Assembly (NCBI RefSeq): GCF_030655195.1
Contig: NZ_JAURWA010000116.1
Coordinates: forward strand, 1-41,612
Length of the DNA stretch: 41,612 bases
Origin: Patulibacter sp.
Lineage (GTDB): Bacteria; Actinomycetota; Thermoleophilia; Solirubrobacterales; Solirubrobacteraceae
Direction of reading: 5' to 3'
Shown one piece after another: positions 15,587 to 23,871 of this stretch. Position 1 is the stretch's first letter; each line of letters starts with the position of its first letter. The notes beneath the pieces were generated by a model. That model worked only from the letters and a program-made list of their open reading frames with translations, had not been told where the DNA came from and did not search any database. A program made the translations under genes and the position numbers.

Positions 15587-15622
15587 GCGGCCGGCGGACG
15601 GACCGGCCCGCCCGCCGGCCGC
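15587..15622 (-). terminator. Hairpin after the acyl-CoA ligase
   Basis: GCGGCCGGCGG pairs perfectly with CCGCCGGCCGC across a 14-base loop, 2 bases beyond the ligase stop on the minus strand. It would uncouple the ligase from the PpiC gene. Confidence 0.7.
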
Positions 15623-15624
15623 CG

Positions 15625-17175
15625 TCAGACGGCGGCCTGCGCCTCGGCGTAGGCCTTGCGCAGCGCGGGCTTGTCGTGCTTGCCGACAGAGGTCAGCGGG
15701 ATGGCGTCGACGAGGTCGACGGTCTTGGGCGCCATCACCGCGCCCTTGCGGTCCTTGACCCACGCCTGCAGCTCGGCGGGCTCGACCTCCCCGTCCGTGA
15801 CCACGATGGCCTTGACCGCCTCGCCCCACTTCTCGTCCGGCACGCCGATGACGCAGGCGTCGCGCACGTGCGGGTGCTGGAACAGGCAGGCCTCGACCTC
15901 CTTCGGGTACACGTTGAACCCGCCCGAGATCAGCATGTCCTTCTTGCGGTCCACGATCGTCACGAAGCCGCGCTCGTCGACCGTGGCGATGTCGCCGGTG
16001 TGGAGCCAGCCGTCGATCAGCGTCTCCGCCGTCTGCTCCGGCTTGTTCCAGTAGCTCTTCATGACGTGGGGCCCCCGGGCGACGATCTCGCCGCGCTCGC
16101 CGACCGGCACCTCGTTGCCCTCGTCGTCGACGACCCGCACGTCGGCGATCGTCACGGGCCGGCCGCAGGACGACAGGACCGCCAGGTCGCCGCGCTCGAT
16201 CGCGTCGGCGTGGTCGGCGGCCGTCAGCGCGCAGAGCTGGTTGGGCGCCTCGGTCTGCCCGTAGAGCTGGACGAAGATCGGCCCGAGGCGATCGATGGCC
16301 TGCAGCAGCCGCTCCCGGCCCATCGGCGCGGCGCCGTAGATCACGGACTGCAGCGACGAGAGGTCGCGCGTGGCGAAGTCCGGGTGGTCCAGGAGCACGT
16401 AGAGCATCGTCGGCACGACGAGGGTCGAGGTGATCCGCTCCGACTCGATCGCGGCCAGCATCTGGGCGGGGTCGAAGCCGCCGAGGATGACGTTCGTGCC
16501 GCCGCGCATCCACACCGGCACGCAGAAGACGCCGCTGGAGTGCGTCAGCGGGGCGGCGTGCGCGAACACGGAGCGGTCCGCGATCCCCATCTCGAGCGCC
16601 TCGGAGACGAACGACGCGACGAAGCCCGACTGCGAGTGCTCGACGCCCTTGGGCCGCCCGGTCGTGCCTCCCGTGTAGAAGATCGCGGCCAGGTCGTCGG
16701 GGGCGGAGCGCCCGGCGCGCCCCTCGGCGGGCTGGGCGGCCAGGAGCGCCGCGAAGCCCTCGGGTCCGTCGTCGTCCAGCGACACGAGCCGCACGCCCGT
16801 GGCCTCCGCGATCCGGCCGGCCCGCTCCGTGAACGGCCCGTCGTGGACGAGCAGCTTGGCGCCGGAGTCGCCGACGATGAAGACGTGGTCCTCCTCCGAC
16901 ATGCGGGCGTTCAGCGGCGACACCGCGAACCCGGCCGCCTGGGTGCCGTAGAACGCGACGAGCAGGTCGGTGCGGTCCGCCGAGAGGATCGACACCCGGT
17001 CCCCGTGCTCCAGGCCGAGCGACGCGAACGCGTGGCCGGCGCGACGCACCGCGTCGCCGAACGCGGCGAAGGTCGTGCGCTGCTCGCCGTGGACGATCGC
17101 GTCGCGATCGGCGAAGGCCCGGGTCGCGCGATCCAGCAGGTCGCCGACGGTCTGATGGATGAACGACGTGGTCAC
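15625..17175 (-). CDS. Acyl-CoA synthetase (AMP-forming, fatty-acid type)
   Basis: This 516-residue enzyme belongs to the ANL superfamily and would activate a carboxylic acid to its CoA thioester through an acyl-adenylate. The AMP-binding P-loop is YTGGTTGRPKG (167-177). The aromatic/threonine motif appears as YGQTEAPN, the GWLHTGD motif lies near 388, and the hinge and gating segment reads DRKKDMLISGGFNVYPKEVE. A catalytic C-terminal lysine lies in the terminal SVGKHDKP segment. Length and motifs fit medium- or long-chain acyl-CoA ligases (FadD-like), though an aryl-CoA ligase is possible. The GTG start at 17175 follows a minus-strand TAGGGT by six bases. It is divergent from two PucR-type regulator genes and ends at a hairpin, so it is a single-gene unit. 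Confidence 0.9.
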   Translation of the reverse strand: MTTSFIHQTVGDLLDRATRAFADRDAIVHGEQRTTFAAFGDAVRRAGHAFASLGLEHGDRVSILSADRTDLLVAFYGTQAAGFAVSPLNARMSEEDHVFIVGDSGAKLLVHDGPFTERAGRIAEATGVRLVSLDDDGPEGFAALLAAQPAEGRAGRSAPDDLAAIFYTGGTTGRPKGVEHSQSGFVASFVSEALEMGIADRSVFAHAAPLTHSSGVFCVPVWMRGGTNVILGGFDPAQMLAAIESERITSTLVVPTMLYVLLDHPDFATRDLSSLQSVIYGAAPMGRERLLQAIDRLGPIFVQLYGQTEAPNQLCALTAADHADAIERGDLAVLSSCGRPVTIADVRVVDDEGNEVPVGERGEIVARGPHVMKSYWNKPEQTAETLIDGWLHTGDIATVDERGFVTIVDRKKDMLISGGFNVYPKEVEACLFQHPHVRDACVIGVPDEKWGEAVKAIVVTDGEVEPAELQAWVKDRKGAVMAPKTVDLVDAIPLTSVGKHDKPALRKAYAEAQAAV

Positions 17176-17181
17176 GGCCCG

Positions 17182-17187
17182 ACCCTA
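17182..17187 (-). promoter_or_regulatory. -10 hexamer TAGGGT, leaderless acyl-CoA ligase start
   Basis: Minus-strand TAGGGT ends six bases before the GTG at 17175, with no Shine-Dalgarno sequence between. Confidence 0.45.
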
Positions 17188-17296
17188 CGCCCGGCCCCGC
17201 GCGCCGGGAATGGCGTCCGTCGCGAGCCCGCCGCGCGGCGCGATGACGGGATCCGTGAGCCCCCGCCGGGTCCCGGCCCATCGCCCGCGACGACGG

Positions 17297-17313
17297 ATGT
17301 GCCGGGAACACAT
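17297..17313. promoter_or_regulatory. Inverted repeat before the PucR-type regulator 2
   Basis: ATGTG-N7-CACAT lies 22 bases upstream of TAGCCT (17336-17341), a plausible -10 for the regulator. Its position over the -35 region suggests an operator, perhaps for autoregulation or for control of the divergent acyl-CoA ligase. Confidence 0.4.
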
Positions 17314-17407
17314 GCATCGCGCGTCCGGTGCGGCCTAGCCTGCGTCAGGCCGCGGGCGCGATGCGACGCCGGCCCGCGTCCCGCACGGGCGCCGACCGGA
17401 GCAAGCG

Positions 17408-18664
17408 ATGACGGGCACCGCCACCACCGACGTACCCGAGGCCGTCCAGGACGCGGCGCTCGGCCTCGACCTCGACGGCTTGACGGCCGACCTCTGCGGG
17501 GGTCTGATGGACGACGTCTTCGCCGGCCGGCGGGCGGACCGCGACTTCGCCGAGCTCGTCACCTCGAGCACCCACGGCAACCTCGCCAACCTCCGCGACG
17601 TCCTCGCCGGGCGCTCCACGGTGACCGCCACGCGCCCGACGGCGGGGGCCCTGAAGCTCGCCGGGGCGACGGCCGAGCTCGGGCTCTCCGAGGCGCTGCT
17701 CGAGCGCGCCTACCGGTCGGGGCAGAACCGCTTCTGGAGCCGGTGGTTCGCCGCGTCCGGGCCGCACGCCCGCGCCAGCGGCACGCCGCTGGAGTCGTAC
17801 CTCGGCCGGCCGAGCGAGCAGCTCTTCGCCTACATCGGCCACGTGCTGGAGCCGGTCGGCGCCGCCTACCGGGCCGCGGCGGACGAGCACCGGGGCGGGG
17901 CCGACCGCCTGCGCCGCGCGGTGCTCGGGCGCCTGGCCGACCCGCGGACCTCGGTCGCCGCCGACGAGGTGGAGCGCGTGCTCGGCTACTCCCCCGCGGC
18001 CCACCACGCCTACGTCGTCGTCCGGCCCGGGGCCACCACCTCCGCCGACGCGGTCGTCGAGCCGCTGCGCCGCGCCGCCTCCGCGCTCGGCGTGCTGGCC
18101 CACCGCGAGGGGCTCGGCGAGTGGGGTCTGTGGCTGGCCCTGCCCGAGCCGCTGGGCCCCGCGACCACCACGCTCCTGCGCCGCGGGCTGGCGGCCACCG
18201 ACGTCGTCGCCGCGCTCGCCGGCGCCGGTCCGGGGGTCGAGGGGATGCGCCAGGCCCGCGCCCGGGCGCTGCAGGTCGCCCGCGTCCAGCGCGCCCTCGG
18301 GGACGCCCCGGCCGTCGTCTGCGACCGCGACGTCCGGTTGGAGACGCTCCTGCTGGACGACCCCGACCGCGCCCACGGCTTCGTGCTCGACGAGCTCGGG
18401 CCGCTCGCGGAGGGGGACGAGCGGGCGGAGCGCCTGCGCCAGACCCTGCTGACCTGGCTGGCGACCGGCTCGCACGTCTCGACCGCGGCGACGCTCGGGG
18501 TCCACGAGCACACGGTGCGCAACCGCATCCGCGAGATCGAGGCGCTCCTGGGTGCGCCGGTCTCCGGCCGCCGGGCCGAGCTGCAGGTCGCGCTGCGGCT
18601 GCACCGGATCGCCGGTCCGGCCGGCCTCGGACATCCGTCCCATCTGCTTGCGCCCTCGGCGTAG
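17408..18664 (+). CDS. PucR-type helix-turn-helix regulator 2
   Basis: This 418-residue regulator has the same plan as its neighbours. A helical N-terminal region contains ERAYRSGQNRFWSRWF, a GGDEF-like middle contains GYSPAAHHAYVVVRPG, and the C-terminal HTH is LLTWLATGSHVSTAATLG then VHEHTVRNRIREIEALLG (about 345-385). No membrane or sensor domain is recognised. The ATG at 17408 has GGAGC nine bases upstream. It is divergent from the acyl-CoA ligase and followed 22 bases later by a third paralogue, so the pair may be co-transcribed. It may regulate the ligase, or the DUF3556-like operon downstream; sequence alone does not decide. Confidence 0.8.
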   Translation: MTGTATTDVPEAVQDAALGLDLDGLTADLCGGLMDDVFAGRRADRDFAELVTSSTHGNLANLRDVLAGRSTVTATRPTAGALKLAGATAELGLSEALLERAYRSGQNRFWSRWFAASGPHARASGTPLESYLGRPSEQLFAYIGHVLEPVGAAYRAAADEHRGGADRLRRAVLGRLADPRTSVAADEVERVLGYSPAAHHAYVVVRPGATTSADAVVEPLRRAASALGVLAHREGLGEWGLWLALPEPLGPATTTLLRRGLAATDVVAALAGAGPGVEGMRQARARALQVARVQRALGDAPAVVCDRDVRLETLLLDDPDRAHGFVLDELGPLAEGDERAERLRQTLLTWLATGSHVSTAATLGVHEHTVRNRIREIEALLGAPVSGRRAELQVALRLHRIAGPAGLGHPSHLLAPSA

Positions 18665-18667
18665 GCT
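18662..18667 (+). promoter_or_regulatory. -10-like TAGGCT overlapping the regulator 2 stop
   Basis: TAGGCT overlaps the TAG stop of regulator 2 and lies 19 bases before the ATG of regulator 3. It could give the third regulator a separate short-leader transcript. Confidence 0.3.
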
Positions 18668-18686
18668 CGCGCCCTCCACCCCTGCC

Positions 18687-20027
18687 ATGTTCGACCCCGT
18701 TGGTGGCCCACCGATGCTGACCCAGGACCTCCCCACCGCGCTACCCCGGTCCGCGGTCGCGACCGCACCGAGCCCCGAGGTCATGCGCGAGCTGCTGGCG
18801 GCGCTCGGCGGCGACAGCGCCGCGCACGGCCGGCGGATGGCCACGTCGGTCCACCAGCGGATCCCCGAGCTCTCCGACGTCGCCGAGCAGCGGGCGCTGT
18901 TCGCCGAGACCGAGGCCAGCTGCGCGGCCAACGTCACCGAGATCATGCGGCTCCTGGAGTCCGGCCTGCCGGTCTCCGACGTCACGGTCCCCGACGCCGC
19001 GCGCGACTACGCGGTCTCCCTCGTCCACCGCCGAATCCCGCTGGCCGTGCTCCTGCGCGCCTACCGGATCGGGCAGAACCACCTCTGGCTGACGTTCGCG
19101 GAGCGCCTGCGCCTGGTCGCCGGCGACGACCCCGCGTCCGTGCAGACGATGGAGTCGATCGCGTCGCTCCTGTTCGAGTACGTCGACCGCGTCTCGGACA
19201 AGCTCGCCGCGATCTACCAGCAGGAGCGCGACCAGTGGGTCCGCAGCGCCTCCGCCGTGCGGATCGAGACGGTCCGCGAGCTGCTCGACGGCGCGGCGAT
19301 CGACGTCGGCGTCGCCTCCCAGCGCCTCGTCTACGAGCTGCGCGGCAGGCACCTGGGGCTCATCGTCTCGGCCGCGCCGTCCCCCGAGCTCGTGCCGCAG
19401 CCGGGCGCCCTGGAGCGCGCGGCCGTCGCCGCCGCCGGGATCGTCGGCTGCAAGGACCCGCTGCTGGTCCCGGTCGGCACGTCGATCCTCTGGGCGTGGG
19501 CGGCGACGGGCGAGCTGACCGACGCCGAGGCCGTCGAGCGGCTCGAGCAGCACGTGCCCCGCGGCGGGCTGCGCCTGGCGATCGGACGCCCGGCGCCGGG
19601 CGTCGACGGGTTCCGGGTCACGCACGAGGAGGCCCAGCACGCCGCCGAGCTGCACCCGGACGCCGGCGTCGGCGGTCCGGACGCCCCGACGGTCTCCTAC
19701 CGCGCGATGGAGCTCCTGTCGCTCCTGACCGCCGACTTCGAGCGCAGCCGCCGTTTCGTCCAGCGCGAGCTGGGGCCGCTGGCGGCCCCCGACGACGCGA
19801 CGGCCCGCCTGCGCGAGACGGCGCTGGCGTTCCTGGACCACGGCGGCAGCCACCTCGCCGCCGCCCAGGCGCTGCACCTGCACAAGAACACGGTCTACAC
19901 GCGGGTCCGCAGGGCCGAGCGGTCGCTCGGCTCCCCGGTGGTCCCCGGTCGCGCCGCGCTGCACGCGGCCCTGACGCTCGCCGTGGCGATGCCCCACCGG
20001 GTCATCGGCGAGCAGACCGCGCACTGA
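18687..20027 (+). CDS. PucR-type helix-turn-helix regulator 3
   Basis: This 446-residue paralogue has the N-terminal helical region with RAYRIGQNHLWLTFAERL, a GGDEF-like middle, and the C-terminal HTH (ALAFLDHGGSHLAAAQALH then LHKNTVYTRVRRAERSLG, about 395-430). The ATG at 18687 is used; an in-frame ATG at 18714 is an alternative, and neither has a clear Shine-Dalgarno sequence. It follows regulator 2 by 22 bases and ends at tandem hairpins, which separate it from the membrane-protein operon. The three regulators in this window share the YRxGQN-like motif or a close variant, so they probably derive from local or older duplications within a lineage-expanded family. Confidence 0.8.
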   Translation: MFDPVGGPPMLTQDLPTALPRSAVATAPSPEVMRELLAALGGDSAAHGRRMATSVHQRIPELSDVAEQRALFAETEASCAANVTEIMRLLESGLPVSDVTVPDAARDYAVSLVHRRIPLAVLLRAYRIGQNHLWLTFAERLRLVAGDDPASVQTMESIASLLFEYVDRVSDKLAAIYQQERDQWVRSASAVRIETVRELLDGAAIDVGVASQRLVYELRGRHLGLIVSAAPSPELVPQPGALERAAVAAAGIVGCKDPLLVPVGTSILWAWAATGELTDAEAVERLEQHVPRGGLRLAIGRPAPGVDGFRVTHEEAQHAAELHPDAGVGGPDAPTVSYRAMELLSLLTADFERSRRFVQRELGPLAAPDDATARLRETALAFLDHGGSHLAAAQALHLHKNTVYTRVRRAERSLGSPVVPGRAALHAALTLAVAMPHRVIGEQTAH

Positions 20028-20029
20028 CC

Positions 20030-20075
20030 GGCGTCCGGGCCCCGGACGCCGCGTCCCGTCGGCCCGGGGGCCGAC
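20030..20075 (+). terminator. Tandem terminator hairpins after regulator 3
   Basis: GGCGTCCG pairs with CGGACGCC (20030-20050), starting 3 bases after the stop. GTCGGCCC then pairs with GGGCCGAC (20058-20075). Two strong stems in a row indicate a robust end of transcription. Confidence 0.7.
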
Positions 20076-20374
20076 CCGCGCGGGCCCCGGGAGCCCGGCC
20101 CGCCGGGCACCGTCGGCCGTCCGCGGGCAGGGGTGTCGCGCACACCCGCCGTGGGACGCCGTCCCGGCCCGCGCGGCGGATCGCGCCTGCGCCGCCCCGG
20201 CGGGCGCCGCGGGGAGGTGTCGCCGACCCACGTGCCGCCCGCATTCCTGTGCGGACGTACGCGGCGGGGCCCCCACCCCGGTGGGAGGCTCGCGTCGCTG
20301 GACGACCCGGCCGCGCACGTGCGGTTCCCGGCGTCCCACCGCCCACTCCCCATCCGACCCAGGAGACGACCGTC
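20076..20374. promoter_or_regulatory. Leader and promoter region of the DUF3556-like operon
   Basis: No gene is supported here. The region contains an inverted repeat GGGTGT-N5-ACACCC at 20131-20147, a second GGTGTCGC word at 20217-20224, and CCCAC-N4-GTGGG near 20275. These are candidate regulatory sites. A -10-like TACGCG occurs near 20259 but no -35 is convincing. A normal AGGAG precedes the ATG at 20375. Confidence 0.35.
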
Positions 20375-22291
20375 ATGGGCCTCACCACCGGGAACTTCCC
20401 ACCCGTCGATCCGCCGACGTTCCTGCACATGCCGTACCGCGAGCGGATCAAGATCCTGTCGCGGCACTGGGCCGAGTACGGCTTCGGCGCACCCAAGATC
20501 GTCACGTTCATCTACCTGTTCCGGATGATCCTGTTCACGGTCGGCTGCGGCATCCTCGCGGCCACCCTGACCTCTGGCCTCAACCCGTTCAAGCCGGGTG
20601 AGTGGTTCGACGAGGCGATCGTCTGGCAGAAGCTGATCGTCTGGATGCTGCTGATCGAGTCGCTCGGCATGGGCGGGTCGTGGGGCCCGCTGTCGGGGCA
20701 CTTCAAGCCGTTCACCGCCGGCTTCCGCCACTACTTCCGGATGGGCACGATCCGCCTCCCGCCGTGGGAGGACAAGGTCCCCGGCACCAAGGGCGACGAG
20801 CGGACGATCGTCGACGTCGGCCTCTACTCGCTGCTGATCCTCAGCTACGTCGTCGCGATCGCCCTCCCCGGGCAGTTCGACAGCGAGGTCGCCGCGATCT
20901 CCGGCATCGACAACCCGGACCTCATGGCTCCGCTGTCGGTGATCCCGATCATCGTCCTGCTCGTCGCCATGGGCCTGCGCGACAAGATCGTCTTCCTCGC
21001 CGCCCGCTCCGAGCAGTACCTGCCGGCCCTGATCTTCTTCGCGTTCTTCCCGTTCGTCGACATGATCATCGCCGCGAAGATCCTCATCGTCGCCGTGTGG
21101 GTCGGCGCCGGCTTCTCCAAGCTCACGAAGCACTTCGCCTACGTCATCCCGCCGATGGTGTCGAACACCCCGTGGCTGACCTCGACGAAGATCAAGCGCG
21201 CGCACTACCGGAACTTCCCGGAGGACCTCCGCCCGTCGAAGGGCGCGAAGTTCCTGGCCGAGATCCCCGGCACGGCGTTCGAGATCGTCGTCCCGCTCGT
21301 CCTGCTGTTCTCGACGAACGACACGATCACGCTGGTCGCCGCGATCATCATGCTCGGCTACTGCGTCTTCATCATCAGCTGCTTCCCGCTCGCCACGCCG
21401 ATCGAGTGGAACGTCATGTTCATGTTCCTCATCGGCTTCCTGTTCCTCTCCCACAGCTCGTCCGACGGCTACGGGCTGGCGGACATGAACACCGGCCTCC
21501 TGATCCTCACGGTCGTCGGCATGGTGCTGTTCCCGATCTGGGGCAACATCCGGCCCGACCAGATCTCGTTCCTGCCGGCCCTGCGCCAGTACGCCGGCAA
21601 CTGGGCCTGCGGGATGTGGGCCCTGGCCCCGGGCGCGGAGCAGAAGCTCAACGACCACGTGAAGAAGGCGTCGCTGATGCAGCAGGACCAGCTCGAGGCC
21701 GAGTACGGCAAGGACGAGGGCACCGTCGTCCTCCAGCAGCTCCTCGGCTGGCGCTCGATGCACAGCCAGGGTCGCGGCATGAACTCCGTGATGATCAAGA
21801 CCCTCGGCGACGACGTCGACCGCTACGACCTGCGCGAGGCCGAGTTCGCCTGCAACGCGGTCGTCGGCTGGAACTTCGGCGAGGGCCACCTGCACGACGA
21901 GCGGCTGATCACCGCGCTGCAGCGCCGCTGCAACTTCGCGCCGGGCGAGTTCATCGTGGTCTGGGTCGAGTCGGAGCCCTACGGCAACGGCCAGCAGGAG
22001 TACCGCATCATCGACGCCGCCGTCGGGGTCGTCGAGCGCGGCACCTGGAAGGTCCAGGACTGCGTCGACGCCCAGCCGTGGCTGCCCGACGGCCCGATCC
22101 CGACGAACGTCACCTGGCGCCTGGACGGCTACGAGCGCGTCAGCCACCCGGGCGGTCGTGGCGGCTCGGGCGAGGCCGTCGAGCGTCGTCGCGCCGAGGC
22201 CGGCCAGTCGCAGCACGGTCAGGTCCGGGCGGGCGCCAGCACCCCCCAGGACGGCGCGGCGCAGGCCGGCGGGGAGCCCGTCACCGCATGA
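20375..22291 (+). CDS. Multi-spanning membrane protein, DUF3556-like
   Basis: This 638-residue protein has about eight to ten hydrophobic segments between residues 45 and 390. A hydrophilic cytoplasmic-looking half follows (about 400-600), then a polar Gly/Ser/Gln-rich tail. The N-terminal pattern (NFPPVDPPTF, then RIKILSRHWAEYGFG) and the motif LTKHFAYVIPPMVSNTPW resemble the DUF3556 transmembrane family of mycobacteria and relatives, from memory. No catalytic motif is known to me, so I assign no function. The ATG at 20375 follows AGGAGAC. A 16-codon mini-ORF and a FAD oxidoreductase follow with ATGA overlaps, so the membrane protein and the oxidoreductase are probably made together. A membrane-lipid or isoprenoid substrate would fit but is a guess. 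Confidence 0.65.
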   Translation: MGLTTGNFPPVDPPTFLHMPYRERIKILSRHWAEYGFGAPKIVTFIYLFRMILFTVGCGILAATLTSGLNPFKPGEWFDEAIVWQKLIVWMLLIESLGMGGSWGPLSGHFKPFTAGFRHYFRMGTIRLPPWEDKVPGTKGDERTIVDVGLYSLLILSYVVAIALPGQFDSEVAAISGIDNPDLMAPLSVIPIIVLLVAMGLRDKIVFLAARSEQYLPALIFFAFFPFVDMIIAAKILIVAVWVGAGFSKLTKHFAYVIPPMVSNTPWLTSTKIKRAHYRNFPEDLRPSKGAKFLAEIPGTAFEIVVPLVLLFSTNDTITLVAAIIMLGYCVFIISCFPLATPIEWNVMFMFLIGFLFLSHSSSDGYGLADMNTGLLILTVVGMVLFPIWGNIRPDQISFLPALRQYAGNWACGMWALAPGAEQKLNDHVKKASLMQQDQLEAEYGKDEGTVVLQQLLGWRSMHSQGRGMNSVMIKTLGDDVDRYDLREAEFACNAVVGWNFGEGHLHDERLITALQRRCNFAPGEFIVVWVESEPYGNGQQEYRIIDAAVGVVERGTWKVQDCVDAQPWLPDGPIPTNVTWRLDGYERVSHPGGRGGSGEAVERRRAEAGQSQHGQVRAGASTPQDGAAQAGGEPVTA

Positions 22292-22338
22292 GCACGCCGG
22301 TGACGGGCCACAAGCACGACCGGTCCGTCACCGGATGA
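22288..22338 (+). CDS. 16-codon mini-ORF bridging two genes
   Basis: The frame starts in an ATGA overlap with the membrane-protein stop and ends in an ATGA overlap with the oxidoreductase start. Its product, MSTPVTGHKHDRSVTG, is not recognised. It exactly spans the 43-base gap, like the mini-ORF at 12725-12799, and may hand ribosomes from one gene to the next. Chance is not excluded because stop codons are rare in DNA this GC-rich. Confidence 0.3.
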   Translation: MSTPVTGHKHDRSVTG

Positions 22339-23747
22339 CGAGCGCGACGGTGGTCGGCAGCGGGCCCAACGGGCTCGCCGCCGCCCTGACCCTGGCCGCC
22401 GCCGGGGTCGAGGTCACGGTCCTCGAGGCCGCCGACCGCCTGGGCGGCGGGACCCGCACGAGCGAGCAGACCCTCCCCGGGCTCCTGCACGACGAGTGCT
22501 CCGCCGCCCACCCGCTCGCCGTCGACAACGCGTTCACGCGCGCCTTCGACCTGGGCGCCCACGGGCTCACCTGGAAGTGGGCGGACGTCGAGTACGCGCA
22601 CCCGCTCGACGGCGGCCGCGGCGCCGCGGCCTACCGGTCCGTCGCCCGCACCGCCGAGGGCCTCGGCCGCGACGGCAAGGCCTGGACCGCGGTCTACGGC
22701 AAGCTCGACGAGCGCTTCGGCGACATCGCCGAGGACTTCACGCAGCCCATGCTGCGCATGCCGTCGCACCCGATCAAGATGGCCCGCTTCGGCGGCTACG
22801 CGGCGATGCCCACGGCGGTCATGGCGCGGCGCTGGTCGACGGAGGAGGGGCGGGCGCTGTTCGCCGGCGTCGCCTCGCACGCCCTGCGGCCGTTCAACGC
22901 CCCGATGTCCGCCGCGATCGGCATCGCCCTGGGGACCGCCGCGCACCGCTACGGCTGGCCCGTCGCGGAAGGCGGCTCCGCGTCGATCACCGGGGCGATG
23001 ATCTCGCTGCTGCGCGAGCACGGCGCCACGCTGGAGACCGGCGTCGAGGTCCGCTCGCTCGACGAGCTCGGCCGTCCCGACATCACCATCCTCGACCTCG
23101 ACCCCGCCGGCGCCGCCCGCATCGCCGGGGACCGGATCCCCCCACGCGTGGCCCGGGCGCTGCGCCGGTACCGCCGTGGACCCGGCACGTTCAAGGTCGA
23201 GTTCGCCGTCCAGGACGGCATCCCGTGGACGTACGAGCCGACCCGCCGGGCCGGCACCGTGCACGTCTCGGGTGACCTGGCCGAGACGGCGACGGCCGAG
23301 CGCATGGTCAACCGGGGCCGCATGCCGGAGCGGCCGTTCGTGCTGCTCTGCCAGCAGTACCTCGCGGACCCGACCCGCTCCCGCGGCGACGTCCACCCGA
23401 TCTACTCCTACGCCCACGTCCCGGCGGGCTGGACCGGCGACGCCACCGCGGCCATCGAGGCGCAGATCGAGCGCTTCGCCCCCGGCTTCCGCGACCGCAT
23501 CCTCGCCCGAAACGTCCGCAGCGTCGCGCAGACCGAGGCCTACAACGCGAACTTCGTCGGCGGCGACACGATCACCGGTGCCAACGACGCGCTGCAGATG
23601 GTCTTCCGCCCCCGCCCGGCGCTGAACCCGTACTCCCTGGGTGCCCCGGGCCTCTTCATCTGCTCGGCCGCGACGCCGCCGGGCGCCGGCGCCCACGGCA
23701 TGTGCGGCTTCAACGCCGCGACGAGCGCGCTCAAGGGCCTGCGGTAG
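22335..23747 (+). CDS. FAD-dependent oxidoreductase (phytoene-desaturase-like)
   Basis: This 470-residue flavoprotein has an N-terminal dinucleotide fold: VVGSGPNGLAAALTLAAAG (6-24), then VLEAADRLGGGTRT. The C-terminal GAGAHGMCGFNAA segment completes FAD binding. This marks the phytoene dehydrogenase/CrtI-like NAD(P)/FAD oxidoreductase superfamily. No carotenoid genes are nearby, so a carotenoid role is not supported. The ATG at 22335 overlaps the end of the mini-ORF, coupling it to the membrane protein upstream. It would catalyse a desaturation, saturation or isomerisation of a hydrophobic substrate, inferred from the superfamily only. A long inverted repeat follows and probably ends the transcript. 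Confidence 0.85.
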   Translation: MTSATVVGSGPNGLAAALTLAAAGVEVTVLEAADRLGGGTRTSEQTLPGLLHDECSAAHPLAVDNAFTRAFDLGAHGLTWKWADVEYAHPLDGGRGAAAYRSVARTAEGLGRDGKAWTAVYGKLDERFGDIAEDFTQPMLRMPSHPIKMARFGGYAAMPTAVMARRWSTEEGRALFAGVASHALRPFNAPMSAAIGIALGTAAHRYGWPVAEGGSASITGAMISLLREHGATLETGVEVRSLDELGRPDITILDLDPAGAARIAGDRIPPRVARALRRYRRGPGTFKVEFAVQDGIPWTYEPTRRAGTVHVSGDLAETATAERMVNRGRMPERPFVLLCQQYLADPTRSRGDVHPIYSYAHVPAGWTGDATAAIEAQIERFAPGFRDRILARNVRSVAQTEAYNANFVGGDTITGANDALQMVFRPRPALNPYSLGAPGLFICSAATPPGAGAHGMCGFNAATSALKGLR

Positions 23748-23757
23748 GGGCGAGCGC

Positions 23758-23843
23758 GGGCGTCGCTCCACCGCCGGCGCCGCGGCGACGCCCGGTGGAG
23801 GGCGGTGCCCCGGCGTCCGCCGTCCCCCCCTCCACCGGGCGTC
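23758..23843. terminator. Long inverted repeat with alternative pairings
   Basis: A perfect 16-bp stem joins 23787-23802 (GACGCCCGGTGGAGGG) and 23828-23843 across 25 bases. The left arm can instead pair upstream, GGGCGTCGC at 23758-23766 with GCGACGCCC at 23785-23793. The two stems exclude each other. Most likely it is the terminator of the membrane-protein/oxidoreductase operon. Confidence 0.6.
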
Positions 23844-23871
23844 CCCGATCGACATCCCCTGCAGCGACCTG

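Noticed and set aside
15541-18720. A 1059-codon open frame on the plus strand
   Set aside because: It is antisense to the acyl-CoA ligase and out of frame with regulator 2. No conserved motif is present.
22335-23747. A carotenoid-biosynthesis role for the FAD oxidoreductase
   Set aside because: Only the superfamily fold supports it; no phytoene synthase or other carotenoid gene is in the window.
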